A stretch of 64,000 nt of DNA from Limnephilus marmoratus (lineage: Eukaryota > Arthropoda > Insecta > Trichoptera > Limnephilidae). The notes below the pieces were generated by a model, which saw only the letters and a list, made by a program, of their open reading frames with translations, was not told the origin of the DNA and ran no database searches. The position numbers and the translations under genes are program-made. The DNA lies in NCBI GenBank assembly GCA_917880885.1, contig OU862918.1, positions 496,001 to 560,000 of the forward strand, written 5' to 3'. Numbering within the stretch: position 1 is the stretch's first letter; the number at the start of each line of letters is the position of its first letter. This document shows, in pieces, positions 31,496-42,670 of this stretch.

Positions 31496-33160
31496 TTAAG
31501 TTTTTTTTTCAGGCCACCCTGTATTCACATAATTGACAATCTCTGATAAAACTAAATCCTTTTCCGAACTCCGTTTAAATATTTCCGGATTTATTTCGGT
31601 TTCAACAGAAATATTATTTAACCGTTCTATTTCCAAACTATCGATATCGGTATCGTTAATTATATCCAAGAAATAATGGTTATCTTCGTATTCCTCAATA
31701 TTATTATTACTCCGTTGCATCGGTAATCTTGACAAAAAGTCTGCTTTATTGTCGTCCGATTTGATGTACTCTATAGTATAGTTAAACGACTGCAAAATTA
31801 GAGCATAACGTTGTAATCTGTTCGCTGCTAGAATTGGTATCTGCTTATTTGTATCTAGAATATGTACAAGCGGTTTATTGTCGCAAGACAGAATAAACTT
31901 ATTTCTATACAAGTATTGAAAGAATCTTTTTAAACCGAATATTATTGCGCACGCTTCTTTATCCAAAATTGAATATTTCCGTTCGGTTTCCAATAAAGTC
32001 CTACTTGTAAATGCAATTGGGCGTTCTATCCCGTTATCATACTTGTGACAAAGCATTGCTGAAATCCCGATATTACTGGCGTCCGTAATGAGTTTCAAAG
32101 GGATACTGGGATTGAAGTGAACTAGAATTTTTTCTGACATCAATTGTTTTTTTACAAAATTAAAAGCATCACTAAATTCTTCCGACCACAAAAATACGGT
32201 TCCCTTTTTCAATAAATTACAGAGTGGCGACAGAGTGTCCGATATATTCCGTAAAAACATTCTATAATATGAGATTACTCCCAACAAACTTCTTAATTCT
32301 GACACATTCCTTGGAACTGCCAAATTCTTAATCGCTTCTACTTTACTTTCTAGCGGCATTATACCTTCCTGAGAGATTTTAAAACCTAAGTATTCAATTT
32401 CCGGTACATAAAAATAACATTTTTGGTCATTTACGGTCGGACCATGATCATTTAATTTCTTAATTACCGCGTCACATACCGAATTTAATTCTTCTTTCGA
32501 ATTACCAAATAATAATATATCGTCTAAAAATACACGCACATTTTTTAAACCACCGACGATAGTTGCTATGACTTGCATAAAAATCGCCGGACTCGTCGTA
32601 AGCCCAAACGGCAAAACTTTATACGCATATAGAGCTATGTGGGTTGAAATAACACATAGTTTTTTTGAACTTTCATTCAAAGCAATCTGGGAAAAAGCAT
32701 TTTTTAAATCAATTTTTGCGAAATGTTTCGCGCCATTTAACGAAGAAATTAAATCTTCTACTCTAGGCAACGGAAACTTTAAAGGTGCCAATATTGGATT
32801 CAAAGTGTTTTTGAAATCTGTACATATTCTAATCGTGTCATCTTTTTTTTTAACAATAACAATTGGACTTGCCATTTCACTAATTTCAACTTTCTCAATA
32901 ATGTCGTCGTCCACCATTTTTAGCAATTCCTTTTCCACTAGCTCCCGCAAACAATACGGAATGGGTCTCGGGTTAACGAACCTTGGTTTAAAATCCGACA
33001 TAACCTCAATATTAGCTTTGTAATTTTTCAATCTACCCGGTTTATCCGAAAACACGTTTAATTTTAACATCTCGCGAATATTAATATCTGCAACACTCTT
33101 ATTTACCAGATTAATTCCGTATAAAGTAATATCGAAACACTTTAGAAACTTTCTACCCAC
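31496..33160 (-). pseudogene. Gypsy reverse transcriptase and RNase H
   Basis: A 554-residue uninterrupted frame. The RT has 'FAKIDLKNAFSQI' (about residues 147-159, catalytic Asp), 'LPFGLTTSPAIFMQ' (183-196) and 'VFLDDILLF' (210-218, FLDD form of the YxDD box), then the thumb and connection ('EYLGFKIS'). RNase H has 'LITDASNIGI' (Asp at about 360), 'LDKEACAIIFGLKRF' (Glu at about 402) and 'LSCDNKPLVHILD' (Asp at about 427). It copies element RNA to DNA and removes the RNA strand. It overlaps the protease frame by 19 bases in another frame. The first Met is internal to the polyprotein, not a true start. Confidence 0.95.
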
Positions 33161-33528
33161 AATACATGAACTAAGAAATTACTGATTATTATAAATTCGG
33201 TCGGCACGCATTTATTTTTAAATTCCACGTTACATATAATTTTACCCAAAACTTTTAATGATTTATTATCATACCCGAATAACTTAATATCGCACACCAT
33301 TAATTTCTTTTCACTAAAATATCTATTAAACATTTCGTATGGGATCGCATTTATGCTGGCTCCCATATCGACCATAACCTGTAAAATAATATTATCTACG
33401 CGTAAATTTAAAAACATAGGATCACTATTATTACCTTGCGAAACAGTATTTAACGCACCTACCCGCTTCGTACTAGGCGAGCGAGATTTACTACTTGGTT
33501 TATTTTTACAATTTACTTTATTTTTCAA
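33142..33528 (-). pseudogene. Gypsy aspartic protease
   Basis: 'VMVDMGASINAIPYEMF' (about residues 52-68) corresponds to the retropepsin active site D-(S/T)-G-A-S, here with Met in place of Ser/Thr. 'FMYDNKSLKVLGKI'-like sequence follows at the flap and second half. It would mature Gag-Pol. It overlaps gag by 11 bases in a shifted frame, an arrangement also used for natural -1 frameshifting in Ty3/Gypsy elements. Whether the shift is programmed or a mutation cannot be told here. The DMG change may weaken activity. Confidence 0.85.
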
Positions 33529-34396
33529 AGCTAGTGTGCCCTACCTTCTTACAAATATAACATTGCAACTTCTTGTGCCAACAATCTTTTTGCACATGAT
33601 TATTCTTACCACAAATGAAACATGACATATTATTATTTATCTTATGAGGTGATTTACTACGCACTTTGCAATCCTTATAACGGCTTACCTGCCTAGATTT
33701 ATCGAAGTTATGAACTGAATTTAAATTCGACTTTGCATTCTCCATACTCAATACGTGTTCCCACGTAGAAGCTATGTTAATGCATTCTAGAAATGACTTG
33801 CTTAGACCTTCCATAAAAAGTTTGTGCTTCATTTTCTCATTGAACACGCCAATAATAAATATATCTTTCAAACACGATTCTAATCTTGCTTCAAAGTTAC
33901 ATGACAAACTAATATTTTTAAGCTTCGCGGCAAACTCTTTAAAAGATTTATTAGCCGATTGTTTACATTTATAGAACATTTCCCGTGATTCAAAAATATT
34001 GTGAATAGGCTTACAATGGGAATCTAGTAATTTACACAAATCCTCAAATGAGGTTTCCGACACTTTTTTTGGAAAACACAAATCGCTTAACAATGAAAAG
34101 GTATCTTCGGTGAGATTATTCAAGAGGAACGCTCTTTTACGTTCTGGCGACAAAATTTTCTCATCATTTAATATGAGAGCTTGGTCCAGTCTCTCCTTGA
34201 ACAGGGACCACACTCCTGTCTTGTGACAGAATGCCCCCAGACTTTTACAAATCGCATCCATCGGAAATAAGAGCTGAAACAAATTTTGATTAAAAAACTT
34301 ATCGCAGCGCTTCCGGGTGAATCCGCACCAGAACCGACGACCTCGCCGCTCCAAAGTGTCTCCCCACACAGCTTCCGGATCTCCGTCACCAGCCAT
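33518..34396 (-). pseudogene. Gypsy Gag with CCHC zinc knuckles
   Basis: The likely start is the ATG at about 34262 ('MDAICKSLGAF'); the frame is open upstream to 34396 through leader sequence. The capsid-like region contains 'NLTEDTFSLLSDLC' and 'FEDLCKLLDSHCKP', typical of mag-like Gag. Near the end C-X2-C-X4-H-X4-C (residues 259-272) forms a full zinc knuckle. A second one (C279, C282, H287) lacks its last Cys because the frame stops. It packages the element RNA. 'VYECINIAST'-type core motifs place it as Gag rather than host protein. Confidence 0.9.
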
Positions 34397-34766
34397 CTCT
34401 TTCGACCGCTGATCGCCCGTGTCCGTCTCCCTGCAGCTACGGAATCCAGCCCTTGTCCGGTCCCGCTTGAATAGCTGCAGCGACAGAATCTGACCTTGCC
34501 CCGGATTCCGGCTTCCTCCGTAGATGGTCCTCTTGTCACCGTCTTCTTCTTACTGCATGCAATGCTAGCATGCCACGCCAAATTTGCTCCCTCAATACTG
34601 CAATATGGATGCAGGCTCTAATGCACGTCTTCTTGACTTTGTGATGGCGTCTTCTTGAATGCGTCTTCATGCAACAATTTTTTTTTCAATTGTCGCAACA
34701 ATCTCCTCTCTTCTGTTTCCGATTTTTTTTCGTCTTCAGGTTCTTAGCCAGTTGTGGAGTCGGCTA

Positions 34767-34781
34767 CTATCGGCTGCGCCA
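34767..34781 (-). other. Candidate primer-binding site
   Basis: Two bases inside the 5' LTR the coding strand reads TGGCGCAGCCGATAG. TGG-starting sequence complementary to a tRNA 3' end is expected here. The form is close to what I recall for tRNA-Ser-primed 17.6/297-type elements, but the tRNA is not confirmed. Confidence 0.65.
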
Positions 34782-34783
34782 GT

Positions 34784-35017
34784 TGTGATGTCCGTCTGAG
34801 CAGTTGTGTCGAGCCAAATCAGATGCGGACTTACATGTGTGTGTAGACGAATTATGGTGGGTAGTACTCAAATGAAGAGAGTAACAGTTTACTGTACAGG
34901 TATTTATTAGGGGAGCTGCCAAAGCAAAAAAGAACGAATCTAGCATGCGTCGCCTTATATAGATTCGCGCAAGCATGCTATCTCGCTTGCACTCATACAA
35001 TACACACAGACAATACA
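34784..35017 (-). repeat. 5' LTR of the Gypsy element
   Basis: 234 bp, starting TGTATTGTCTGTG and ending GACATCACA on the coding strand. It is followed outside by GTTTT (35018-35022), the right copy of the target duplication. It carries the element's promoter by position; no TATA box was assigned. Confidence 0.95.
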
Positions 35018-35022
35018 GTTTT

Positions 35023-35525
35023 ATTATGGTAGGGGTGGAGCCGTTGCTAGTTATTAATGTAGATTGGGTGGGTAGGTATTAATGTAGAGTGGGTGGGTAG
35101 GGGAACAAATCCATGATTGGGCTATAAGACAATATTTTTTGTTTGTTGATAATAGATTCATTATTTTTAAGGGATTTTTTAATTTCCAAGGCATCCAAGT
35201 TATCTAAACGTTTTCCTTTATGATTAATATGAAGAATATTTATCCCTTTTTTTTCAAAACTATCATTACTTTCAATGATATGGTAAGCATATAAGGATAT
35301 TCAAATTTTTATTTGTTCCCCTACCCACCCACTCTACACTAATACCTACCCACCCAATCTACATTTTTAACTAGCAACGGCTACACCCCTACCATAATAA
35401 ATCATTGTTCGAAACTGTCAAATTAGTATAAGCTTTCCCTGACGAAGGAACGTTTGTTCCGAAATCGGTCGGATTTGCGCATCATATAAGTGGTTTACAA
35501 AGTTGAATTATTTCATTTTTCTATA
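35023..35525. repeat. Palindromic PLE2 end: inverted G/C-rich arms and hammerhead-like motif
   Basis: 35023-35110 (attatggtaggggtggagcc ... gggtgggtaggggaac) is mirrored at 35310-35402 (gttcccctacccacccactc ... ctacacccctaccataata). The right arm continues at 35408-35525 as the mirror of 29798-29914, with TCC, CTGACGA (35439), the GGAAC/GTTCC hairpin, GAAATCGGTC and GGA. The loop (35111-35310) encodes a PLE endonuclease fragment. The pre-insertion structure was thus one long palindrome. Confidence 0.85.
35111..35315 (-). pseudogene. Second PLE family: GIY-YIG endonuclease C-terminal fragment
   Basis: The minus strand encodes 'YAYHIIESNDSFEKKGINIL' followed by 'HINHKGKRLDNLDALEIKKS'. This is the C-terminal half of PLE GIY-YIG domains: SxYAxHxxExxHxFxxxxxILHxxxKGxxLxxLExLEIxK. 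It differs strongly from the family at 53985-60940, so it is another lineage. The RT and the GIY/YIG core are absent. Its place in the loop between inverted PLE ends supports the assignment. Confidence 0.75.
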
Positions 35526-38313
35526 ATGCATAACCACAAAGTAATAGCTACATTCAAAAATATAAATAAAAAATACTTATCCTAGACATGCAGAAAAGTC
35601 AACAGATGTCGCGTATTAAGGGACAAATTTTATCTCCTGTACTTATTAAATACCTATTCAACAGAAACGTTTACCCTTTACGCAGTCGAAGATAAATTCC
35701 AGCAGACCCAGCATCTCCTAATCCTTATATATATCACAGTCTGCTCCTGAATCCTACCTCTCCACAGACATTCCTCTTTCTAGCGGGGGGCGGGGGGGGG
35801 GGGGGGGTTAGAGGGGTCAGAGGGGATCTCATCAACCCCTGTGGGAATGAATGGAACGGGCACTCGTTGACCACAATGAATACCTACATGCTCGGTGGTC
35901 TGCACGGCACCGCATTCGCACATCGCCGACTCTTTAAGGTCCAACCTATGCATAATGCATAACAGAGCGGCTGTGGGAGCACCTCATCCCATTGATGGAG
36001 GACCAGAGTTGTCGAGGGAGCGAGAACCCATACTGTCTCTCGGTGGGTTCTCGAGTGTATGAAGCTCTACAAGTCATGTTATAGCCCCATTAGTCCGGAT
36101 TTCCGATGAATCACTCCTTGCTTCCTCTACTAACTCCATCTGGCAAAGATAAGCAAAATGTGATATAGTCGACCGGAAATGAAAGTGTAAAGAGTTTCTT
36201 TTCTTATTATCTGAGAATTTTAGGTCGCAGTAACATGAGCAATACAACCAACACATCCACACATTCTAAATGTCTCCGTTTGTGAAGTTAGGAGTATTAT
36301 TAGGTCATAAATATTATTATTCGGTTACATAACGAAATTATGCGGGCGTATACTTGAAGCACCAATATTTCTCTGCCAGAATTACACACGAATAGTATAA
36401 TTACACATGGAAAGAAATTACACCTACTCAAAGTACACTTACTGTGATCACATATGTTACTTTGTATTTTTATGACCGGAAACAATAGTAAAGTCATAAA
36501 AAGAAAATTACTGGACAATTTTGATTATTTTTTAATAACAATGCAATAAAATAAATATGAAACTAGTTTTCACCTAATTCTTTCTAATGTTCGATAATTT
36601 TTTTAACAACCGTATTTGTCCATATAAACTGTCTAGAGGAAATAAAAAAAAATTAATTTATTGTAACCGGTATAAAATATTTTATTTAGTTCTAACAGCT
36701 GTTAATTTTTACAGCGGTGAAAGAGAAACAATTTGAACATATTTGACTCTTTTACCTTAAGTGAACCGACTTTTATTTCGGGAAAATAAACCACTGAACC
36801 TCGTCCTCTTATTAACTAGTTGCACTCTTTTGAGGTAAAGTTTTTAAAAGGGAAGCAAAATAGAACAGACGAAAATTGCAAGCGACTGGAAGCTGAAGCT
36901 CAGAAAATGACGTAAAAAATTAAACTTTGCCCGCGATTGCCTCGCGTCACTTCAACGTCACTTCAATGAATAGTGATTTCCAATGAATTAAAAGCCAAAC
37001 ATACCAGGCCAGAGTATATATCACAATGATGTTCTTACGGCGGCGCGTGATCTTGCGATGTTTTTGAGTTGGGTCCAAACCTGGTTGATTTGCACTGAAA
37101 AAGTAAGGATAATATCACCGGCATGTTACATAAGTAACAATTCGTGTTAGAAGAATTCGTTGAACTATAGGTACGGCCGAGCACAACCCGCCCAGGGCAA
37201 TTAATAGTTACTGGATAACTTTATACATCATCGGTATTTCTACTGAAACACTGACATACAGTGGAGAAAAACCATATTCCTGTCCGTAATTTGCGATAAC
37301 AGAATGTCAAAACTCATTCCTCAATTGTGACGGATATGAAGCATAGGAACATGATGGATATGAACAAAATGGTGACCGGACAACTCGGAATGAAACCAAC
37401 TCAGGACCGTCTCAGATAAGTCATTTAGATTGATAAAAAAATATATAAAAAAAATGGTTAAATAGGTTAAGTTAGGTTATGGTTGTCGGCAAATCATTTT
37501 TTTCATAGCTTTTAATGACTTTCAATGTGTTTAGTTGGCTTTATTCTCAGTTGGCATGGAAACGTGATATAACTCAAAGGCGGTAACACACGTTAGATCC
37601 TACTTTAACAGTATTAAATACTGGCTGCGAGCTACGACCGAATATATGTACACCTTGTACAGATTTAAACCTTAATGGTTAAATTCCGACTTAGTGATTG
37701 GTGGAGAACAAAACAAAGTAATCGGGAACCACAGGCGATACGAAACATCAACATTCATCGAGAAGTTGTTGAGTCGAGTAGAACAGAATATCCGGTAAGT
37801 AGGTAGTGGATAAACTTTTATGGGTGGGAAACCCAAGTTTATTACGAAAATGGCTTAGATGTGATTTAATCAAAGCAGCATTTCTAGGTGATCAAGTTTT
37901 CAAACGAAAAGGAAAAATAATTTTGCATTACTCCACATTGGATCGCCTTAATTCATTTCTGCCCCTCCCGTTTGTGAGACGCCTACTCTAAAAGGAGCAA
38001 GGGTTGAATACCAAAAACTTCCTGAAAAGTAGAGATGTTTCCTCCATCCATAACTCCCGAGGCACTCATTTGGGCAGCTTTGAGCTCCGAATAAAAGATC
38101 GTTCGTCCTGATTTAATATGTGAAAAGGTCCTTTAACTAATTTAAACGCCGCTTTATTGATATAGACGTTCTTCGCAGACCCCGTTCTGCCCTCTTTACC
38201 ACCGACCTGTACCTACAAAAGATTTATCACTCCACTTCCGACGATACTTAACAGCTTAACATCTTTGTTTGCCGATCATCGCGTGAAAACTCAACAACAA
38301 AGTATTTTAAATT
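35526..38313. other. 2.8 kb with no gene recognised
   Basis: Contains a G17-type tract at 35783-35810 and otherwise ordinary AT-rich DNA. ORFs of 60-72 codons (36074-36518, 37806-37991) match nothing I know. Host non-coding DNA or old degraded repeats are both possible. Confidence 0.35.
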
Positions 38314-38570
38314 GTCTAACCCATAGGTTCTCAACGTGGGCGATAACGCCCCCTTGTGGGCGTTTGAGACTGTCTGAGGGCGTCAGAAGACACAGACAAA
38401 GTTATGGGGCGTTGAGACTATCAGGGGGCGGTAGAAGACCCAGAGAAAATTAGAGGGCGTTGAGATGGCACAGTGAGGGAGTGGGCAGGTAAAAAAACAT
38501 GGTCTAAAAAAGACAAAAAAACACGCTTATCACACACTAGTAAAGCAAAGTAAACTTTAGTATTTATTAA

Positions 38571-39120
38571 TTAAACGACTTCAAAAAGGAGGAGGTTCTG
38601 AATTCGACGGTATTTTTTAAAATATTTTTATTTATTTATGTTTTTTACCTCAGAACTTTCGACTGGGTGAACCAATATTGATGTTTTTTTTTATTTGAAA
38701 GCTGGTGCTTTCCGTGTGGTTCCATTTCAATTTTGTCCAGTTCTGACAATGGCATCCACGAGAAAACTATATAGGTCTTAAATTTGCATTAAGTATGTGC
38801 GCGACAAATGGACGAATAACTCAATATCACGCCAACCGATTTCGATGATTCTTTTTTTATTGGAAAGGATGTACTTCTAGGGTAGTTTGGTTAGGTTCTG
38901 ATTATGGGATCCATGACAAAGTAACGGAACTCTTCAATTCTTAGGAGCAAATTAATGATACTCGGCCGAATCTTTTATAGGCTATCCGGATCTTTGAGTC
39001 ACCTACCGTAACGTCGTTATAGTCAAGTAATGTCTGTCTCATATGAGCAGCACGTTTAGTAGGTCTACCCATATTCAGACAAATTAGTTAGTGTACTTCA
39101 GATTCACTAAAAATCAAAAA
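38571..39120 (+). repeat. Nested repeat starting 'aaacgacttcaaaaaggagg'
   Basis: Begins with a block common in insect dispersed repeats ('acgacttcaaaaaggaggag', 'gacggtattttttaaaatat'). It contains 'gatttcgatgattctttttt'. It lies wholly inside the hAT element, so it inserted there later. Class not determined. Confidence 0.45.
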
Positions 39121-39124
39121 ATAA

Positions 39125-39493
39125 ACAAAAATTTTAACAAAACAAAAAAACGACTTCAAAAAATGCACTAAAAAGTAAAAAAAAATCGTATTCTTCTACA
39201 GCTTAATAAAGGTAGGTTTTTAACTACATACATAGTTAAAGGTGAGATGTGCTTGTATCGCACGCGCTACTTGACGAGGCGAGAGGCGAGAGGCATGAGC
39301 GGGGTCGCGGCGGGAGGGGAGCTATCAAGTGAACACGCTGGGCCGAGTACCTTGGCTGTCACCGCCTCCAAAAATAACCATCGTATCTACGTATTGATGA
39401 GTAGAAAAAGTAAGCTGATTATTTTGTTGTATTTTATTTACTTTTTAGTTAATTTTTTGAAGTCGTTTTTGTTGTTTTGTTAAAATTTTTGTT
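39125..39493. repeat. Inverted repeat pair around ~255 bp inside the hAT element
   Basis: 'aacgacttcaaaaaatgcac' with flanking 'aaaaattttaacaaaacaa' (39125-39179) is mirrored at 39437-39493 (actttttagttaattttttg, aagtcgtttttgttgttttg). The enclosed DNA is unusually GC-rich for this window (cgaggcgagaggcgagaggc, ggggtcgcggcgggagggga). Confidence 0.6.
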
Positions 39494-40090
39494 TTTTTTT
39501 TTGTTATTGTATGTATTATAATCATTTTTATCATCTGTGCAAAAATTCGTGGAAGAAAATTGAACTGAAAGATTCCACTACATTCAGATCTTCTTTAAAT
39601 TGGTTGATACGAATTTTGTTTTATCATATGACATTTTATAATATCTTACGTGAACTATTATTATTAAGAATTGACACTATGTCATGAATACAAGTAGGAA
39701 GGTGGCAGCAACCCGGCACTTAAATTCATTTTTCTTAAAATTATTGATTCCGTGACAATGGAGTCCCCCTCTAGGGGATCTAGAAAAAAAATATTTTCAA
39801 AGTGGGCAGTGGGCAAAATAAGGTTGAGAGCCTACGGTCTAACCACTTCTTACTACATAATGAAAGAATGTTGAGAACTTTCGCAGTTTCGGCCGGCTGC
39901 GGCTGTGTGGGTTCGGTTGCTTCTCTTAACGCCAATGTTTACGATAAATAAGATGACAGCGCAAATTATCACGAAGAAGCTACTTGCACGATTGATCGAT
40001 AAGGATTGATAGGATAACTTTCGGTAACTTACCATCGTTCCTTAGAACAACTGCAGATGGCTAACGTACAAAAACAATTGTTGTCGAATA

Positions 40091-40444
40091 TACAGGGTGT
40101 TAAGGAACGTACTTGACTTACTTTAGCCAGTGATTTTTGATATTATTTGGAGTAAAAATTTTAAAATAATTTCTTTGCTTTTTAAGTGTCTTTTTTTAAA
40201 AATCAAACCAAAAATTTTCTTCCACATGTCGTCACTGGTCACTCAGCCGAGTAATCAACCAACTACTCACCGCGCCCCCGACTGTCCAATACATAATAAT
40301 TTTGTATGTTTTTGCAGAAAAAAAACAAACAAAAAAACTTTAAAAAATGTCACCGGAAACAAAAATTTCATTAACATTTTTTACTCCAATAATGTCAGGA
40401 ATCACCGGTTAAAGGAGGTCAAGTATGTCCTTTAATACCCCGTA
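40091..40444. mobile_element. MITE with ~67-bp imperfect terminal inverted repeats
   Basis: The left end TACAGGGTGTTAAGGAACGT is inverted at the right end (reverse complement TACGGGGTATTAAAGGACAT). Both arms run to 'ttggagtaaaaa'. The middle is AT-rich with 'cgcgcccccgactg'. A fragment of the left arm recurs at 28522-28590. No coding. Confidence 0.75.
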
Positions 40445-41230
40445 TTATGAACACTTAGTAATTGTTAACTGTTACTTATTCGTTGGCGACCTGCGGTCAT
40501 GCTGAGAACGATGAGAAGTTACCGAAGGTTATTCCATCCATCCTCTTCGATTGACTGTGCTGGGCCGGGAGTAGGTATCTATCAGTAGGCGTGGGTATTA
40601 ATATTCCACCCAAGCCTTGGAGGCATAAAACAATGAGTGAATGTAACGTTTTTATATTAATCTGGCTGGAAGACTCACATATTACATACTGAAGTTCAAT
40701 TATTTCATAAACATCACTTTTTGCCGTGTACAAAGTAATTGGCTTTCAACAACGGCAAAAAAACATGTTAACAAAGTTTAGCAACAGAATAGTTCATTTG
40801 TTAGCTTTTGAAGGATACCTCAAAAGGCCCTTCAAGCGGTTGAATCTTTGGTAGTGACCGACCGATATTACGTGAAATGTCGCTGCGGTTGTTTCTTCAT
40901 TTTCCCATAATTCTTGGTTGGGCTTTCGTCTCGGTTCGCAAATGTATACGCAGCATTATGTCTCAAATCACGTTCGACTTTACTGAACTCGAACGCGGGT
41001 GTATGCCTCTGGAATAACTTTAATAAATACTATTATGTTAAAATAAGCTGTTGGATAAAAGATTTCTTTAAAACTCACGGTTTAAGGAGTATTTATTCGT
41101 AAGTTTATAAAGTGAAGTAAACCAATTTACTCATTAAACCGCTGTCTTTTAAATCACAGTGCATTTTATATTTCACTAACTTTTGATTTATGAAGAAACT
41201 GTGTATTTTTCAACAAAATTTATTTTATCA
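40445..41230. other. No recognisable feature
   Basis: Nothing supported. Confidence 0.3.
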
Positions 41231-41794
41231 AGACTGCTTTCGGAACCACAACTAAACCTACTGAGGTCTGCAAAGGCTAAGTTTCATCTGGAAACAGATG
41301 GAGTATAAATATATAAACTCAGCTGTTTCAGATGTGATAAGGTCAGACAGAGGCCAGACAGAGCGGACGATCTCCAAAAGGATATCAGAACCCTTTCAAG
41401 CATGTTAATTGGGCCACCCTGACAAATCGGCCATCGCCGAGCATTTAATTGAAACCGGCCATTACCTTGGATTTGTTCCTGAAGTTTTGGGAAGACCTAA
41501 AACTCTCAGAGCACGTTAATTACGGGGGCAATTGAAATTCACAAAAATCCCAAAAATATTAATAGAGATGATGGAGCTAAGCTCAATAGTTCTTGGTATC
41601 CGGTAATTGACGGCTACACCAAAGCTAAACGCAGAAAACCATTTTGAATTATGGTGTAATACCAGCTCTTAGACGAATGGAGCTGACAACATGGTATTGC
41701 ATTTACATATAAACCCACACTTAAATATCTCATCTGCCCTGCTGATGGAAACTGTAACGCTGTCGAAAACTTTAAAAAGATGGAAGTAGCGTAA
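41231..41794 (+). pseudogene. Penelope-like element: GIY-YIG endonuclease region and start of the terminal repeat
   Basis: The DNA matches 59745-60200 throughout (ctactgaggtctgcaaaggc, gagcggacgatctccaaaag, ccaccctgacaaatcgg, tcttggtatccggtaattga, cggctacaccaaagctaaac). The reading frame is broken by small indels and by substitutions in the GIY/YIG block. After the ORF comes the family end with a decayed motif (ctgctgatgg...gtcgaaaac, 41744-41772). The element is cut at 41794 by the MITE at 41795-42661 and resumes at 42662 with 'taacacccc'. Confidence 0.8.
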
Positions 41795-42661
41795 AGGGCG
41801 CCTTCCATTGCGAGCGGAAAAGAGTAGAGCGGAGCGGAGTGGGAGCTGAGCGAAATAGTTTTGACCATCCATCAAAAAAGAGTCACTTAGAAGATAGGCG
41901 TTTGCCTTCCACTGCCTGTGCGAGAGAAATGAGCGGGGCGAGCGGAGCGAGGTCAATGAAAAATGAGAAATAGTTTTGCCCTTCCATTGAAAACGAGTCA
42001 GTATCGCTTTGTTTCGAAGTGAACGGAGTGATTTTTGTGATGTCGATTACTGATTCTAGTGAATATGATTCTGACAGCATGTATGCAATGAAAAAAATGT
42101 TACGTATGAATTAAATGTACATTTATAAAAAGAATCTCACCTCAAATATGTAAAAACTTTAAAAAAATAATTTACTTTCTTATTTCCGTCAATATCATCA
42201 CACTAATGGTTTTCTAAGCCGAATTCTTTATGTTGACAATCTTTGCTAGTCGTATCCTATAAACGAAATTGGCAAACGGCTTCAATAAACACCTCCATCT
42301 CGACAAAAACGCAGCGAGGCAATTGAATTGGCTACAGTTCTTGAGCGGAGTCCGCTAGAAACTAGTCGGCGATGGTGTGCGCGAGCGGTCTCTTTCGGAC
42401 CTATTTTAACAAGTTCGGTCCGCTCCGCTTTCCTCGTTCCTGATGGAAGTACTTGTACACAGTTAACGTGTGCGAGTCGAGCGGAGATCGTACGGAGTCC
42501 GCTCCGCTCGCATTAGCGGAGCGGACTCGTTCGAAACTATTTAACTCGTTTAGTCCGCTTCGCTGGCCTCGTTCTTGATGGAAGCACTTGTATGCAGTTA
42601 ACGTTTGCTAGTCGAGCGGATTCCTTAATGAGTCCGCTCCGCTCGCAGTGGAAGGCGCGCT
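41795..42661. mobile_element. PIF/Harbinger-type MITE with TAA target duplication
   Basis: TAA at 41792-41794 and 42662-42664 flank ends AGGGCGCCTTCCATTGCGAG and (reverse complement of the right) AGCGCGCCTTCCACTGCGAG. A 3-bp TWA duplication with GGGCxxC-like ends is characteristic of PIF/Harbinger. Each half carries duplicated blocks rich in 'gagcggagcgga' (41800-41870 with 41895-42000; 42330-42520 with 42525-42640). No transposase. It inserted into a PLE end. Confidence 0.8.
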
Positions 42662-42670
42662 TAACACCCC

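Larger units (their letters stand above)
29920..35017 (-). mobile_element. Ty3/Gypsy-type LTR retrotransposon with 5-bp TSD
   Basis: Two ~235-bp LTRs (29920-30156 and 34784-35017) flank gag, protease, RT-RNase H and integrase in that order on the minus strand. This is the Ty3/Gypsy gene order. GTTTT is duplicated exactly outside (29915-29919, 35018-35022). The LTRs differ by only a few substitutions and one 3-base indel, implying a recent insertion. There is no env-like ORF. pol is interrupted by frameshifts and at least one nonsense codon, so this copy is not autonomous. Confidence 0.95.
38322..39836. mobile_element. Non-autonomous hAT element with 8-bp TSD and internal nested repeats
   Basis: GTCTAACC lies at 38314-38321 and again at 39837-39844. 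The left end CATAGGTTCTCAACGTG and the right end (reverse complement CGTAGGCTCTCAACCTT) form short inverted repeats of the CAxxGGTTCTCAA type seen in hAT families. Next to the left end a ~50-bp unit (gggcgtttgagactgtctga / gggcgttgagactatcaggg / gggcgttgagatgg) is tandemly repeated (38354-38470). No transposase frame was found. Confidence 0.85.

Noticed and set aside
32568..33023. 151-codon plus-strand ORF
   Set aside because: It is antisense to the Gypsy reverse transcriptase.
29920..35017. Endogenous retrovirus with an envelope gene
   Set aside because: No ORF remains between integrase and the 3' LTR that could be env; only the integrase C-terminal part is present.
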